Assembly (NCBI GenBank): GCA_030039715.1
Contig: JASHVA010000028.1
Coordinates: 1 to 26,330 of the forward strand
Reading direction: 5' to 3'
DNA: 26,330 bases
Origin: Thermoplasmata archaeon
Lineage (GTDB): Archaea; Thermoplasmatota; Thermoplasmata; Lutacidiplasmatales; UBA184
The notes under the pieces are model-generated. The model was not told where the DNA came from and searched no databases. It saw only the letters and a list, made by a program, of their open reading frames with translations. Below are positions 15,049 to 22,435 of the stretch, piece by piece; the stretch's first letter is position 1, and the number at the start of each line of letters is the position of its first letter. A program made the translations under genes and the position numbers.

Positions 15049-15879
15049 GTGCCCGCATCGCTCCGGCCGATCCCGGACGCCGCCGCGCTCCGGCTCTCGG
15101 GAGACGCCGGCCGTGCGAGCGTGCTCGTCGCCGACCTTCACCTCGGGCTGGGCGGGACCCCCGCACGGCCCGGGGGCCCGCCCGAGGGCTCGGCGGAGCT
15201 TCTCGCCCACCGTCTGAGCGCGCTCCTCCGAGGGGCCGACGCGTCCTCGCTCGTGATCGCCGGCGACGTGAAGCACCCGATCGTCGGCGCGCCGCCCGGT
15301 CTCCGACCGGTCCTCTTCGACTTCTTCTCGTTCCTCCTCGAGGCGGGCTACGAAGTCGACGTCGTCCTCGGCAACCACGACGTCGGCCTCGCCCGCTTTC
15401 TCCCGCGAGAGGTCACGGTCCATCCCGCAACGGGCCTCGTGCGGGACGGCGTCGGGATCTTCCACGGCCACCGCTGGCCCTCGAACTCCGTTCTGCGGGC
15501 GACCCGACTCGTGACCGGGCACCTCCATCCCGGCTACCGGCTGGCCCCGACACCGGGAGATCCGAACGGGAAACGGCCGTGCTGGGTCCGCGTCGAGATC
15601 GCGCCCCCACCGCCCCGCACGATGCGCCGGAAGTCCCGCCACGCCCCGCTCGCCGCCCGCGAGATCGTCGTCCTCCCCGCGTTCAACCCGCTCTCGGGCG
15701 TCGAGTCGCTGAACCGGGAGCGGCCCGCGCGGGGCCGCTCGTTCCTCTTCGGCCGGTTCCTCTCCCGGGGGACGGCGCGCGCCTACCTTCTCGACGGCAC
15801 CGACCTCGGCACGATTCCTACGCTCGGCCCCCCGCGCCCCGCGCGGCGAGCAGCGGGCCGAGCTCGGCCGGCTGAGTGA
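15049..15879 (+). CDS. Calcineurin-like metallophosphoesterase (archaeal ICC-like)
   Basis: The 276-residue protein has the full set of metal-binding motifs of the calcineurin-like fold in order: D29 and H31 in VADLHLG, D73 and H76 in GDVKH, N109-H110-D111 in GNHD, H138/H140 in FHGHRW and H157/H159 in GHLHP. These suit a two-metal phosphoesterase. The short spacing and the FHGHRWPS block resemble archaeal ICC-like enzymes that are often encoded next to Lhr helicases and may act on nucleic-acid ends. The substrate here is unproven. The start is GTG at 15049; no strong promoter is visible. The C-terminal Arg/Pro/Ala-rich tail overlaps the convergent DUF255 gene by 62 bp, and is probably not conserved. 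Confidence 0.87.
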   Translation: MPASLRPIPDAAALRLSGDAGRASVLVADLHLGLGGTPARPGGPPEGSAELLAHRLSALLRGADASSLVIAGDVKHPIVGAPPGLRPVLFDFFSFLLEAGYEVDVVLGNHDVGLARFLPREVTVHPATGLVRDGVGIFHGHRWPSNSVLRATRLVTGHLHPGYRLAPTPGDPNGKRPCWVRVEIAPPPPRTMRRKSRHAPLAAREIVVLPAFNPLSGVESLNRERPARGRSFLFGRFLSRGTARAYLLDGTDLGTIPTLGPPRPARRAAGRARPAE

Positions 15880-17950
15880 TCGGCGGGGCGCAGGCAGTCC
15901 CGAAGCAGACGAGCGCTCGGGGACCGGAGGTTCCGCCCCGAGCCGCGAGTTCCTCCGGCAGGGAGAACGGCGGGGGCGGCGTCCCGCGAAAGACCCACAC
16001 GTTCGGGTGCCACGCTCGCCGCGCCGCCCGCCAGAGCGCGTCGGCCTCGGGCCCGTCGCCCTCGACCACGACGGTCGCGGGCTCACCGAGGGCGAGTCCG
16101 GCGGCGAGGGCCGAGCCGGCGGCGAAGAGGCCCGCTCCCCCGACGCGGGCGGCGATCGGCGCCAAGAGCGTGGTGGCTTTCGTCCGCCAGCGCTCGTCCT
16201 TGAGGAGGGCGGCGACCCGGAGGAACGTCCCGGCGGCCGCGGCGTTCGCGGAGAGGTGCGGGCTGTCCTCGAGCGGGTAGCTCGGTTCGCCGAGCCCGCC
16301 GACGCTCGTCCCATCGTAGAGCCGGGGCGAGAGGTCCCGAAAGAGACCGTCCTCCCCCCGGAACTCGCGGTCGATGAGTTCGAGCAGTTCGACCGCGGGC
16401 CGGACGAAGGCCGGCTCCGCCGTCACGCCCGCGAGCTCGACGAGACCCCATGCGAACGCGACCTGGTCCTCGAGCAGGCCGAAGCCCTTCGGACCGCCGG
16501 ACTCCAGTCGGTGCGCGATCCCCTCCCCGGGGCGGTACGCCTCCCGCAGGAATCGTTCGGCCGCTCGCCGGGCTTCGGCGAGCACGACCGCGTCGCCCGA
16601 GAACGCGGCGTACCGGGCGAGTGCGCCGATGAAACGGCCGTTGATGTCGCTGTAGAGCGCGCGGTCGACGGTCGGCGACGGCCGGGCGGCCCGGGCCCGT
16701 CGCAGTTCGGCGACGACGCGGTCGATCGTCGTCGCGGGCGCGCGAGAAAGCGAGAGACCCTCGGCCGCCTCCTCGGCGGAGAGGGCCCGGAACAGGACGT
16801 TCCGTTCGGGGTCGTGGTGCATCCGGCCGTCGGTGCCGACGCCGAAGAATCGATTCGCGAACCGAAGTTCGTCGCCCGAAAGGACGTCCTTGAGCTCGGG
16901 GCGCGTCCAGGTGAAGTAGTTCCCGTCGTCGCCCGGAGCGTTGTCCGCGTCCTGGCTCGCCCCGAATCCCCCCGCGGGGTCGGCGAGCGTCTCCCGGATC
17001 CAGCCGACGGTGCCCCGCGCGGTCTCTTCGAACCGCGGCTCGCCGAAACGCTGGGAGCCCTCGACGTATCCGGCCAGGAGCGCCGCGTTGTCGGTGGCCA
17101 TCTTCTCGAAGTGCGGGATGTGCCAGCCTTCGTCCACCGAGTACCGGTGGAACCCGCCGCCGACCTGGTCGTACATCCCCGAGTCGGCCATCCGCCCAAG
17201 CGTCTCGCGCGCCCGCTCGGCTGAGTGTGGAGTACCGTTCGCCCACCCATCCCACAGGAGGAACGAGATCGCCGTGGGATGCGGGAACTTCGGCGCCATC
17301 CCGAATCCGCCGTTGACCGGGTCGTACGCGGAGAACAGCGCGGCGCGGATCCCGGCGACGAACGGAACGAGGTCGCTCGCTCCGCCGGCGCGCCGCTCGC
17401 GCGTGCGCTCGAGCACGTCCTGGATCGCGCGAGCGTTGTCGCGGATGCGATCCGGTTCCTCCGACCAGAGTCGGGCGACCTCCTTCAGCACGCGGCGGAA
17501 TCCGGGTCGCCCGTGTCCGTCGGTCGGCGGAAAGTAGGTGCCGCCCAGGAAGACCTCGCCGCTGGGCGTCAGGAAGCCCGTGAGAGGCCAGCCGCCTTCG
17601 CCCGTGAGGGCGCTCACCTGTCGCTGGTAGCGGCGATCCACTTCGGGATTCTCGTCCCGGTCGACCTTCACGGCGACGAAGTGCTGTCGAAGGAGACGAG
17701 CGACCTCGGGGTCGGTGTAGGTGCCTTCGTCCATCACGTGGCACCAGTGGCACCACGACGCGCCGATGTCGAGCAGGATCGGCCGCCCCGTGCGCTTCGC
17801 GAGCTCGAACGGCTCCGGACCCCACGGATGCCAGTCGATCGACTGCTCGGCGGCGCTCCGAAGATAGGTCGACGAAGCCCCCGCGAGGCGACGGGCGCTC
17901 CCCGTCGGCTCCCCTTCCGCGCCCACGGCCGTACGGGTGCAAGTGGGCAC
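15818..17950 (-). CDS. DUF255 thioredoxin-fold protein (YyaL/SSP411 family)
   Basis: The 710-residue protein is full length for the YyaL/SSP411 family. An N-terminal thioredoxin-like DUF255 domain follows the family pattern SIDWHPWGPEPFELAKRTGRPILLDIGASWCHWCHVM, with redox C67 and C70. The GGWPLTGFLTPSGEVFLGGTYFPP block and the GGGFHRYSVDEGWHIPHFEKMATDNA block, also family hallmarks, follow. The rest is an alpha/alpha-barrel resembling N-acylglucosamine 2-epimerases. Its substrate is unknown. The GTG at 17950 is the probable start, though the conserved part begins about 25 residues later. The 3' end overlaps the phosphoesterase gene by 62 bp. Upstream is the divergent psmA promoter region. 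Confidence 0.9.
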   Translation of the reverse strand: MPTCTRTAVGAEGEPTGSARRLAGASSTYLRSAAEQSIDWHPWGPEPFELAKRTGRPILLDIGASWCHWCHVMDEGTYTDPEVARLLRQHFVAVKVDRDENPEVDRRYQRQVSALTGEGGWPLTGFLTPSGEVFLGGTYFPPTDGHGRPGFRRVLKEVARLWSEEPDRIRDNARAIQDVLERTRERRAGGASDLVPFVAGIRAALFSAYDPVNGGFGMAPKFPHPTAISFLLWDGWANGTPHSAERARETLGRMADSGMYDQVGGGFHRYSVDEGWHIPHFEKMATDNAALLAGYVEGSQRFGEPRFEETARGTVGWIRETLADPAGGFGASQDADNAPGDDGNYFTWTRPELKDVLSGDELRFANRFFGVGTDGRMHHDPERNVLFRALSAEEAAEGLSLSRAPATTIDRVVAELRRARAARPSPTVDRALYSDINGRFIGALARYAAFSGDAVVLAEARRAAERFLREAYRPGEGIAHRLESGGPKGFGLLEDQVAFAWGLVELAGVTAEPAFVRPAVELLELIDREFRGEDGLFRDLSPRLYDGTSVGGLGEPSYPLEDSPHLSANAAAAGTFLRVAALLKDERWRTKATTLLAPIAARVGGAGLFAAGSALAAGLALGEPATVVVEGDGPEADALWRAARRAWHPNVWVFRGTPPPPFSLPEELAARGGTSGPRALVCFGTACAPPITQPAELGPLLAARGAGGRA

Positions 17951-17964
17951 TTACGGTTGTCGTC

Positions 17965-17987
17965 GTGCGCGTCGGGAAGCGACGCAC
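17965..17987. promoter_or_regulatory. Imperfect inverted repeat in the DUF255/psmA divergent spacer
   Basis: GTGCG-n2-TCG and CGA-CGCAC form an inverted repeat around a GGAAG centre, with a 2-nt bulge on one side. It lies between the DUF255 start and its TATA-like element (17990-17999), so it could be an operator or a leader hairpin. The sequence is the only support. Confidence 0.3.
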
Positions 17988-17989
17988 GG

Positions 17990-17999
17990 CGCGTAATCC
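17990..17999 (-). promoter_or_regulatory. TATA-like element for the DUF255 gene
   Basis: The minus strand reads GGATTACGCG about 44 nt upstream of the GTG at 17950. It would give a leader of roughly 15-20 nt. A second A/T patch (CAGTAACG, 18011-18018) is farther upstream. Confidence 0.35.
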
Positions 18000-18028
18000 A
18001 CTGACGAGAGCGTTACTGCCCTCGGCCC

Positions 18029-18037
18029 CGTTATAAG
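18029..18037 (+). promoter_or_regulatory. TATA box for the psmA-SBDS-exosome operon
   Basis: CGTTATAAG is centred about 37 nt upstream of the ATG at 18070, a near-consensus TATA box. It predicts a leader of about 10 nt, which includes CCGAGG at 18057-18062, a possible weak ribosome-binding site. Confidence 0.6.
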
Positions 18038-18069
18038 CAGGACCCGAGTGCCCGCGCCGAGGAACCTCG

Positions 18070-18825
18070 ATGGAGATGCAACCCGGCCAGATGGCCTACG
18101 ACCGGGCGATCACGGTCTTCTCGCCCGACGGGCGGCTCTTCCAGGTCGAGTACGCCCGCGAGGCGGTCCGCCGGGGGGCGACGACCGCCGGGGTCGTCTA
18201 CGGGAATGGGGTCGTCCTGATCGCCGACCGTCGGATTCCGAACCCCAAGCTCGCGGAGGCGGCGAGCCTCGAAAAGATCCATCAGATCGACGAGAACATC
18301 GCCTGTGTCTCCGCGGGCCTCGTCGCCGACGCCCGCGTGCTCGTCGACTACGCTCGGCTCTCGGCGCAGATCAACCGGGTGACGTACGCCGAGCCGATGA
18401 CCGTCGAGCTGCTCGTCCGACGCATCTGCGACTACAAGCAGCAGTACACTCAGTTCGGCGGCGTCCGCCCGTTCGGCACGGCGCTCCTGGTCGGGGGATA
18501 CGACGACAGCGGCGTGCATCTCTTCGAAACGGAGCCGTCCGGCTCGCTCACGAGCTTCCGGGCGGCCAGTACCGGCGGCAACAAGGCGCCGGTGATGGAG
18601 CTCTTCGAGCAGAAGTACAAGGCCGGCATGGACCGCGACGCGGCGATCCTCCTCGCGCTCGAGGGGCTCCGGGCGGGTCTCGACGAAGGCGGCACGCTCG
18701 CCCAGGTCGAGGTCTGCACGGTCGAGGTCGACAAGGGGATGACCCGACTCGCGGCGGACGACATCCAGAAGTACGTGGCGCGACTCCCCGCGACGGGCGC
18801 GGCGGGCAAGACCGGCAAGTCGTAG
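18070..18825 (+). CDS. psmA: Proteasome alpha subunit
   Basis: PsmA forms the outer rings of the archaeal 20S proteasome, gating substrate entry and docking the PAN or Cdc48 unfoldase. The 251-residue product has the alpha signature QMAYDRAITVFSPDGRLFQVEYAREAV (residues 7-33), then RRGATTAGVVYGNGVVLIADRR, the KIHQIDENIACVSAGLVADAR strand pair and RPFGTALLVGGYD. The N-terminal YDRAITVFSPDGRL part contributes to the pore gate. It heads the conserved archaeal cluster with SBDS and the exosome genes; this linkage of protein and RNA degradation machines is well known in archaea. SBDS follows after 27 bp. Confidence 0.97.
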   Translation: MEMQPGQMAYDRAITVFSPDGRLFQVEYAREAVRRGATTAGVVYGNGVVLIADRRIPNPKLAEAASLEKIHQIDENIACVSAGLVADARVLVDYARLSAQINRVTYAEPMTVELLVRRICDYKQQYTQFGGVRPFGTALLVGGYDDSGVHLFETEPSGSLTSFRAASTGGNKAPVMELFEQKYKAGMDRDAAILLALEGLRAGLDEGGTLAQVEVCTVEVDKGMTRLAADDIQKYVARLPATGAAGKTGKS

Positions 18826-18852
18826 GCCCGGCGCGCGGGGGGATACCGCCGA

Positions 18853-19548
18853 ATGGTGAAGGTCGAGGACGCGGTGATCGCCCGCTGGGAATCGGGGGGC
18901 TCGCGCTTCGAGGTCCTCGTCGACCCGGCGGCCGTGCAGGACCTCAAGGACGGCAAGGCCGTCGACCTCGCGGACAAGCTGGCCCTGGACCAGGTGTTCA
19001 AGGACGCGAAACGGGGCGACAAGATCTCGGAGGAGCACCTCGAGAAGACGTTCCACACGCGCAACCTCGCCGCGATCGCGAAGCAGATCGTCTTGAAGGG
19101 CGAGGTCCAGGTGACGACGGAGCAACGGCACCAGCTGCAGGCGGCGAAGCAGAAGCAGATCGTCGCGACGATCGCGCGGAACGCGATGAACCCGCAGACC
19201 GGCGCCCCGCACCCGCCGGCCCGGATCGAGGCGGCGATGGCGGAGGCGAAGGTGCACGTCGACCCGTTCCGCCCGGTCGACCAGCAGGTCCAGGAAGTGA
19301 TCCAGAAGCTGCGGCCGCTCCTCCCCATTCGGCTCGACGTCGTGAAGGTCCGGGTCAAGCTTCCGGCGCAGCACTACCCGCGCGTCATCGGGGAGCTCAA
19401 GGGCCTCGGGCGGATCCTCGACGAGCAGTGGCTCGGCGACGGCTCCTGGAGCGGCATCATCGAGATCCCCGCCGGCGTGCAGACCGAGCTCTACGAGAAG
19501 CTCAACGCGCGCACGAAAGGTGCCGCCGAGACCGCTTTGGTTAAATAG
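18853..19548 (+). CDS. SBDS/Sdo1 ribosome maturation factor
   Basis: The 231-residue protein is the archaeal SBDS (Sdo1) protein. In eukaryotes it works with an EF-2-like GTPase to release the anti-association factor from 60S subunits; archaeal forms are thought to act in large-subunit maturation. It has the FYSH-type N-terminal domain (VKVEDAVIARWESGGSRFEVLVDP), the NLAAIAKQIVLKGEVQVTTEQR block, and the middle and C-terminal domains with RPVDQQVQEVIQKLRPLLPIRLDVVKVRVKLP and LGDGSWSGIIEIPAG. The gene follows psmA by 27 bp with a GGGGGGAT stretch before the ATG and no clear TATA box, so it is co-transcribed. Its final Lys codon and TAG lie inside a TATA-like patch for rrp4. Confidence 0.95.
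   Translation: MVKVEDAVIARWESGGSRFEVLVDPAAVQDLKDGKAVDLADKLALDQVFKDAKRGDKISEEHLEKTFHTRNLAAIAKQIVLKGEVQVTTEQRHQLQAAKQKQIVATIARNAMNPQTGAPHPPARIEAAMAEAKVHVDPFRPVDQQVQEVIQKLRPLLPIRLDVVKVRVKLPAQHYPRVIGELKGLGRILDEQWLGDGSWSGIIEIPAGVQTELYEKLNARTKGAAETALVK
19539..19548 (+). promoter_or_regulatory. Possible internal TATA element upstream of rrp4
   Basis: GGTTAAATAG forms the last codons and stop of the SBDS gene and is a good TATA-like sequence about 41 nt upstream of the rrp4 ATG at 19585. It could give a second transcript of the cluster with a leader of 12-17 nt that contains CAGCAGGA. Confidence 0.45.
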
Positions 19549-19584
19549 GCCACCTCCGTCGCGCGGCCCGGTGCAGCAGGAAAA

Positions 19585-20451
19585 ATGGGTAATGGCCATC
19601 GTTCCGGCCCCCGACGTCGGGGCCATGGGGGCTCAGCCCCGCATCGCTCCGGCGAGCGCATACTAGTCCTGCCGGGAGAGGAACTCCCGAGCCAGGGATT
19701 GAAACCCGGATCCGGCACGTACCGGGTCGGCGGCAAGGTCTATGCGAGCATCCTCGGGTTGCTCTCTCCCCGACCGCCGTTCGTGCAGGTCGTCCCTCTC
19801 TCCGGGCGGTACATTCCGAAGCCGAGCGACGTCGTCATCGGCACCGTAACGGACGTCCAGGGGACGTTCTGGTTGCTCGACATCGCCGCCCCGAGGTGGG
19901 CGCCCCTCCACATGACCGGTACCCCGTGGAAGATCGAGGTCGGCGAAACGGAGCAGTACCTCCGGGTCGGCGACTCGGTCCTCGTGCGCGTCGAGAACCT
20001 CGACCCGACCGGACGGATCGGCGTGACGATGCTCGGTGAAGGGCTCGGCAAGCTCGAGGGCGGCGCGATCGTGCAGATCACCCCGGCGAAGGTGCCGCGC
20101 GTCGTCGGTCGCGGCGGCTCCATGATCCAGACGATCACGCGGCGCACCGGCGCCCAGGTGGCGGTCGGGCAGAACGGACGCGTCTGGGTGAGCGGCGACC
20201 CCGAGGCGATCCTCCGGGTCCGCGAGGCCCTCAAGATGATCGCCGACGAGGGCCAGCGGAGCGGGCTCACGGAGCGGGTCGACAGCTACCTCAAGGCGAC
20301 GAGCCCGTCCGGCGACGCGGGGATCGAGGAGCCCGCCCGGGAGAGCGCCCGCCGGGACGCTCCGGACCCGCCGTTCGCGCGTCCCCCGACGGACGACGAG
20401 CCGACCGACCTCGACGACGCCGACGAACGACCGAACGACGCAAGCGAGTGA
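19585..20451 (+). CDS. rrp4: Exosome RNA-binding cap subunit Rrp4
   Basis: Rrp4 sits on the Rrp41-Rrp42 ring of the archaeal exosome and guides RNA into the phosphorolytic chamber. The order is normal: N-terminal domain starting ILVLPGEELPSQGLKPGSGTY (from about residue 26), S1 domain (about 81-155, SDVVIGTVTDVQGTFWLLDI), and KH domain with GRGG (175-178). Two regions are unusual. The first 25 residues are an Arg/Gly/His-rich tail not expected in Rrp4, and the last ~50 are acidic and Pro-rich. No in-frame ATG, GTG or TTG lies between 19585 and the conserved start, so the tail appears genuine unless initiation uses a rare codon. A near-perfect palindrome lies in the tail's coding sequence. Confidence 0.93.
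   Translation: MGNGHRSGPRRRGHGGSAPHRSGERILVLPGEELPSQGLKPGSGTYRVGGKVYASILGLLSPRPPFVQVVPLSGRYIPKPSDVVIGTVTDVQGTFWLLDIAAPRWAPLHMTGTPWKIEVGETEQYLRVGDSVLVRVENLDPTGRIGVTMLGEGLGKLEGGAIVQITPAKVPRVVGRGGSMIQTITRRTGAQVAVGQNGRVWVSGDPEAILRVREALKMIADEGQRSGLTERVDSYLKATSPSGDAGIEEPARESARRDAPDPPFARPPTDDEPTDLDDADERPNDASE
19606..19624. repeat. GC-rich palindrome in the 5' coding region of rrp4
   Basis: CCCCGACGTCGGGG (19609-19622) is a perfect 14-bp palindrome, extended on both sides by GG and CC with a single bulged C. It falls within codons 8-14 of rrp4. In RNA it could fold, together with ATGGCC at 19592 and GGCCAT at 19621, near the start codon. Confidence 0.6.
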
Positions 20452-20456
20452 ATCTC

Positions 20457-20462
20457 CAGGAG
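20457..20462 (+). promoter_or_regulatory. Ribosome-binding site that decides the rrp41 start
   Basis: AGGAG is followed by 8 nt and then ATG at 20471. This spacing supports the ATG over the GTG at 20462, which lies inside the ribosome-binding sequence itself. It is one of few clear Shine-Dalgarno sites in the window. Confidence 0.6.
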
Positions 20463-20470
20463 TGAAACAT

Positions 20471-21223
20471 ATGGGAAGCGTGGGAGCGAAAGAGGTCCCC
20501 GTCCTCCTCAGCCCCGAGGGGCTGCGGATCGACGGGCGACGCGTGAACGAACTGCGGCCGATCCGCATCACGGCGGGGCCGCTGAAGCATGCCGACGGCT
20601 CGGCGTTCGTCGAGTGGGGCCAGAACAAGGTGATGGCGGCGGTCTACGGGCCCCGCGAGGTCCACCCCCGGCACCTGCAGCAGAACACGAAGGCCGTCAT
20701 CCAGTGCAAGTACAACATGGCCGCCTTCTCCGTCGACGAGCGGAAGCGGCCCGGACTCGACCGCCGCTCGCAGGAGATCTCGAAGGTGATCGCCGAGGCG
20801 TTCGACTCCGTCGTCTTCGCCGAGGAGTTCCCCCGGACGAGCATCGACGTCTACATCGAGGTCCTGCAGGCGAACGCCGGGACCCGCTGCGCCGGACTCG
20901 TCGCGGCTTCGGTCGCCCTCGCCGACGCGGGAATCCCGATGGCCGACCTCCTCCCCGCCGTGGCGGTGGGAAAGGCGGGCGGCGCGATCATCCTCGACTT
21001 GAAGAAGGAGGAGGACAACTTCGGCGAGGCCGACCTCCCGATGGCTCTCGTGCCGCAGTCCGGACGCCTCGTGCTCCTCCAGATGGAGGGTCACATGACC
21101 CGCGAGGAGCTCTCGACGGCGCTCGACCTCGGCGTCCAGGGCTGCCGCCAGGTCTACGAAGTGATGAAGCAGGCGCTGCGCGACCGGTACGCGGTCGCCG
21201 CCGAGCCGGGAGCGGTCGCATGA
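20471..21223 (+). CDS. rrp41: Exosome catalytic subunit Rrp41
   Basis: Rrp41 is the RNase PH-like catalytic subunit of the archaeal exosome; with Rrp42 it forms a hexameric ring that degrades RNA by phosphorolysis or adds tails from nucleoside diphosphates. The 250-residue product has LRIDGRRVNELRPI, the AVYGPREVHPRHLQ substrate block, RRSQEISKVIAEAF, NAGTRCAGLVAASVALADAGIPM and the active-site LDLKKEEDNFGEADLPMAL. The acidic residues of the last block match the catalytic aspartates of the family. Translation probably starts at ATG 20471. It lies 19 bp after rrp4 and overlaps rrp42 by ATGA. Confidence 0.96.
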   Translation: MGSVGAKEVPVLLSPEGLRIDGRRVNELRPIRITAGPLKHADGSAFVEWGQNKVMAAVYGPREVHPRHLQQNTKAVIQCKYNMAAFSVDERKRPGLDRRSQEISKVIAEAFDSVVFAEEFPRTSIDVYIEVLQANAGTRCAGLVAASVALADAGIPMADLLPAVAVGKAGGAIILDLKKEEDNFGEADLPMALVPQSGRLVLLQMEGHMTREELSTALDLGVQGCRQVYEVMKQALRDRYAVAAEPGAVA

Positions 21224-22008
21224 GCGACGAGGTCACCGCCGAGATCCTGACCACCCACATCCTCGACCTCGCGGGGCAGGGGAAGCGGCTCGATGGCCGG
21301 AGCGCCGACGAGTACCGCCCGGTCTCGGTCGAGCCCGGTTTCGTCGTGACCGCGGACGGTTCGGCGCTCGTCCGGATCGGCGACACGAGCGTCCTCTCGG
21401 GCATCAAGCTCGAACCGGGGAAGCCGTTCCCCGACACGCCGAACGCGGGCGTCCTCACGACCAACGCCGAGTTGATCCCGCTCTCGAGCCCGGTCTTCGA
21501 GCCGGGGCCGCCGCAGCCCGGCGCGATCGAAGTGAGCCGCGTCGTCGACCGCGCGATCCGTGCGGCGGAGACGATCGACCTCACGCGCCTCTGCGTCACG
21601 CCGGGGGAGAAGAGCTGGGTCTGCTACGTCGACATCCACGTCCTCGACCACGGGGGGAACCTCATCGACGCCTCGCTCCTCGCCGCCCTCGGCGCCCTCG
21701 CGCACGCGACGGTGCCGGCGAAGCGATTCGGGATCGCCGAGGCCGACTACCCGCTCGAGGTACACCACTACCCGATCGAGTGCACGTTCGTCCGGCTGGG
21801 CGAGGCGATCGTCGTCGACCCGACGTTCGACGAGGAGCGGGCCGCCCAGGGCCGGATCACGGTCGCGACCGACGAGACCGGCCGCATCGTCGCGATGCAG
21901 AAGGGCCTCGTGGGCGCGTTCTCGCCCGACGACGTCAAGGCCGTCGTGGAGCGTGCGTTCGCGCACGGGGACCGGCTCCGCCGGCTCGCCCGAGGGGTCG
22001 AGGCATGA
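21220..22008 (+). CDS. rrp42: Exosome non-catalytic subunit Rrp42
   Basis: Rrp42 is the RNase PH-like partner that alternates with Rrp41 in the exosome ring. It contributes RNA-binding arginines but lacks the catalytic residues. The 262-residue product shows GKRLDGRSADEYRPV, LVRIGDTSVLSGIKLE, IEVSRVVDRAIRAAETIDL, EKSWVCYVDIHVLDHGGNLIDASLLAALGAL and VDPTFDEERAAQGRITVATDETG, all family hallmarks. The ATG at 21220 overlaps the rrp41 stop and its own TGA overlaps the rpl37ae ATG, so three consecutive genes are translationally coupled. Confidence 0.96.
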   Translation: MSDEVTAEILTTHILDLAGQGKRLDGRSADEYRPVSVEPGFVVTADGSALVRIGDTSVLSGIKLEPGKPFPDTPNAGVLTTNAELIPLSSPVFEPGPPQPGAIEVSRVVDRAIRAAETIDLTRLCVTPGEKSWVCYVDIHVLDHGGNLIDASLLAALGALAHATVPAKRFGIAEADYPLEVHHYPIECTFVRLGEAIVVDPTFDEERAAQGRITVATDETGRIVAMQKGLVGAFSPDDVKAVVERAFAHGDRLRRLARGVEA

Positions 22009-22274
22009 GCAAGCGGACGAAGAAGGTCGGGCCCACGGCGTGGATGGGACCCCGGTACGGGATCCGGATCCGCCGGCGCGTCCTCGACATCGACCGCGCC
22101 CGGGCGAAGGCGGCGCCCTGCCCCCGGTGCTCGACCGTCACGCTCCACCGCGTGGCGAGCGGGGTCTTCGAGTGCCGCCGATGCGGGACCCGGTTCGCCT
22201 CGAACGCCTACGTCTTTCAGGCGCCGCCCGCGATCACGCGGCAGACGAAGGAACCCGTCGCCGACAACGCTTAA
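22005..22274 (+). CDS. rpl37ae: Large-subunit ribosomal protein L37Ae (eL43)
   Basis: The 89-residue protein is L37Ae (eL43), a zinc-ribbon protein of the 50S subunit. It begins SKRTKKVGPTAWMGPRYGIRIRRRV, which matches the family, and has a CxxC...CxxC zinc site (C39, C42, C57, C60) followed by GTRFASNAYVF. The C-terminal tail is slightly shorter in conserved sequence than in some archaea. It overlaps rrp42 by ATGA. Its TAA stop lies within the TATA-like element of rpoP. Confidence 0.95.
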   Translation: MSKRTKKVGPTAWMGPRYGIRIRRRVLDIDRARAKAAPCPRCSTVTLHRVASGVFECRRCGTRFASNAYVFQAPPAITRQTKEPVADNA

Positions 22275-22276
22275 GG
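22268..22276 (+). promoter_or_regulatory. TATA-like element for rpoP overlapping the rpl37ae stop
   Basis: CGCTTAAGG contains the TAA stop of rpl37ae and is centred 29 nt upstream of the rpoP ATG at 22301. It suggests that rpoP also has its own leaderless transcript besides reading from the upstream cluster. Confidence 0.5.
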
Positions 22277-22300
22277 GAGCCCACCGACTAGAACGGTCCC

Positions 22301-22435
22301 ATGTTCCGCTGCATTCGGTGCGGGGAAGCGCTCCCCTCGGACGCGAACCTCTTCGGCGTGCGCTGCGACAACTGCGGCGGCAAGATCTTCACGAAGGAGC
22401 ACCCGAACGTCAAGAAGGTGCTGAAGGCCCGGTAG
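22301..22435 (+). CDS. rpoP: DNA-directed RNA polymerase subunit P (Rpo12)
   Basis: This tiny gene encodes 44 residues and is easily missed. The product has a CxxC...CxxC zinc ribbon (C4, C7, C22, C25) and the family pattern FGVRCDNCGGKIFTKEHPNVKKVLKAR that ends archaeal subunit P, the counterpart of eukaryotic Rpb12. It helps assemble the RNA polymerase by bridging the Rpo3 side. Its place directly after rpl37ae is the conserved archaeal gene order. A TATA-like element lies 29 nt upstream. The last 26 bp overlap the 3' end of the convergent VOC gene. Confidence 0.95.
   Translation: MFRCIRCGEALPSDANLFGVRCDNCGGKIFTKEHPNVKKVLKAR

Noticed and set aside
13277..15166. A single 629-codon minus-strand gene covering the regulator region
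   Set aside because: Only its last 217 codons look like protein. The upstream part is a shifted frame under the clear COG1395 gene, and a GTGA junction marks the real start.
16083..17987. 634-codon frame overlapping the DUF255 gene
   Set aside because: Same strand but another frame, Arg-rich and lacking motifs, while the 15818-17950 frame has the complete DUF255 pattern.
19592..19666. 24-codon ORF as an independent small protein gene
   Set aside because: It lies wholly within rrp4 and has no separate ribosome-binding site or recognisable sequence. It is mentioned only as part of the Rrp4 N-terminal finding.
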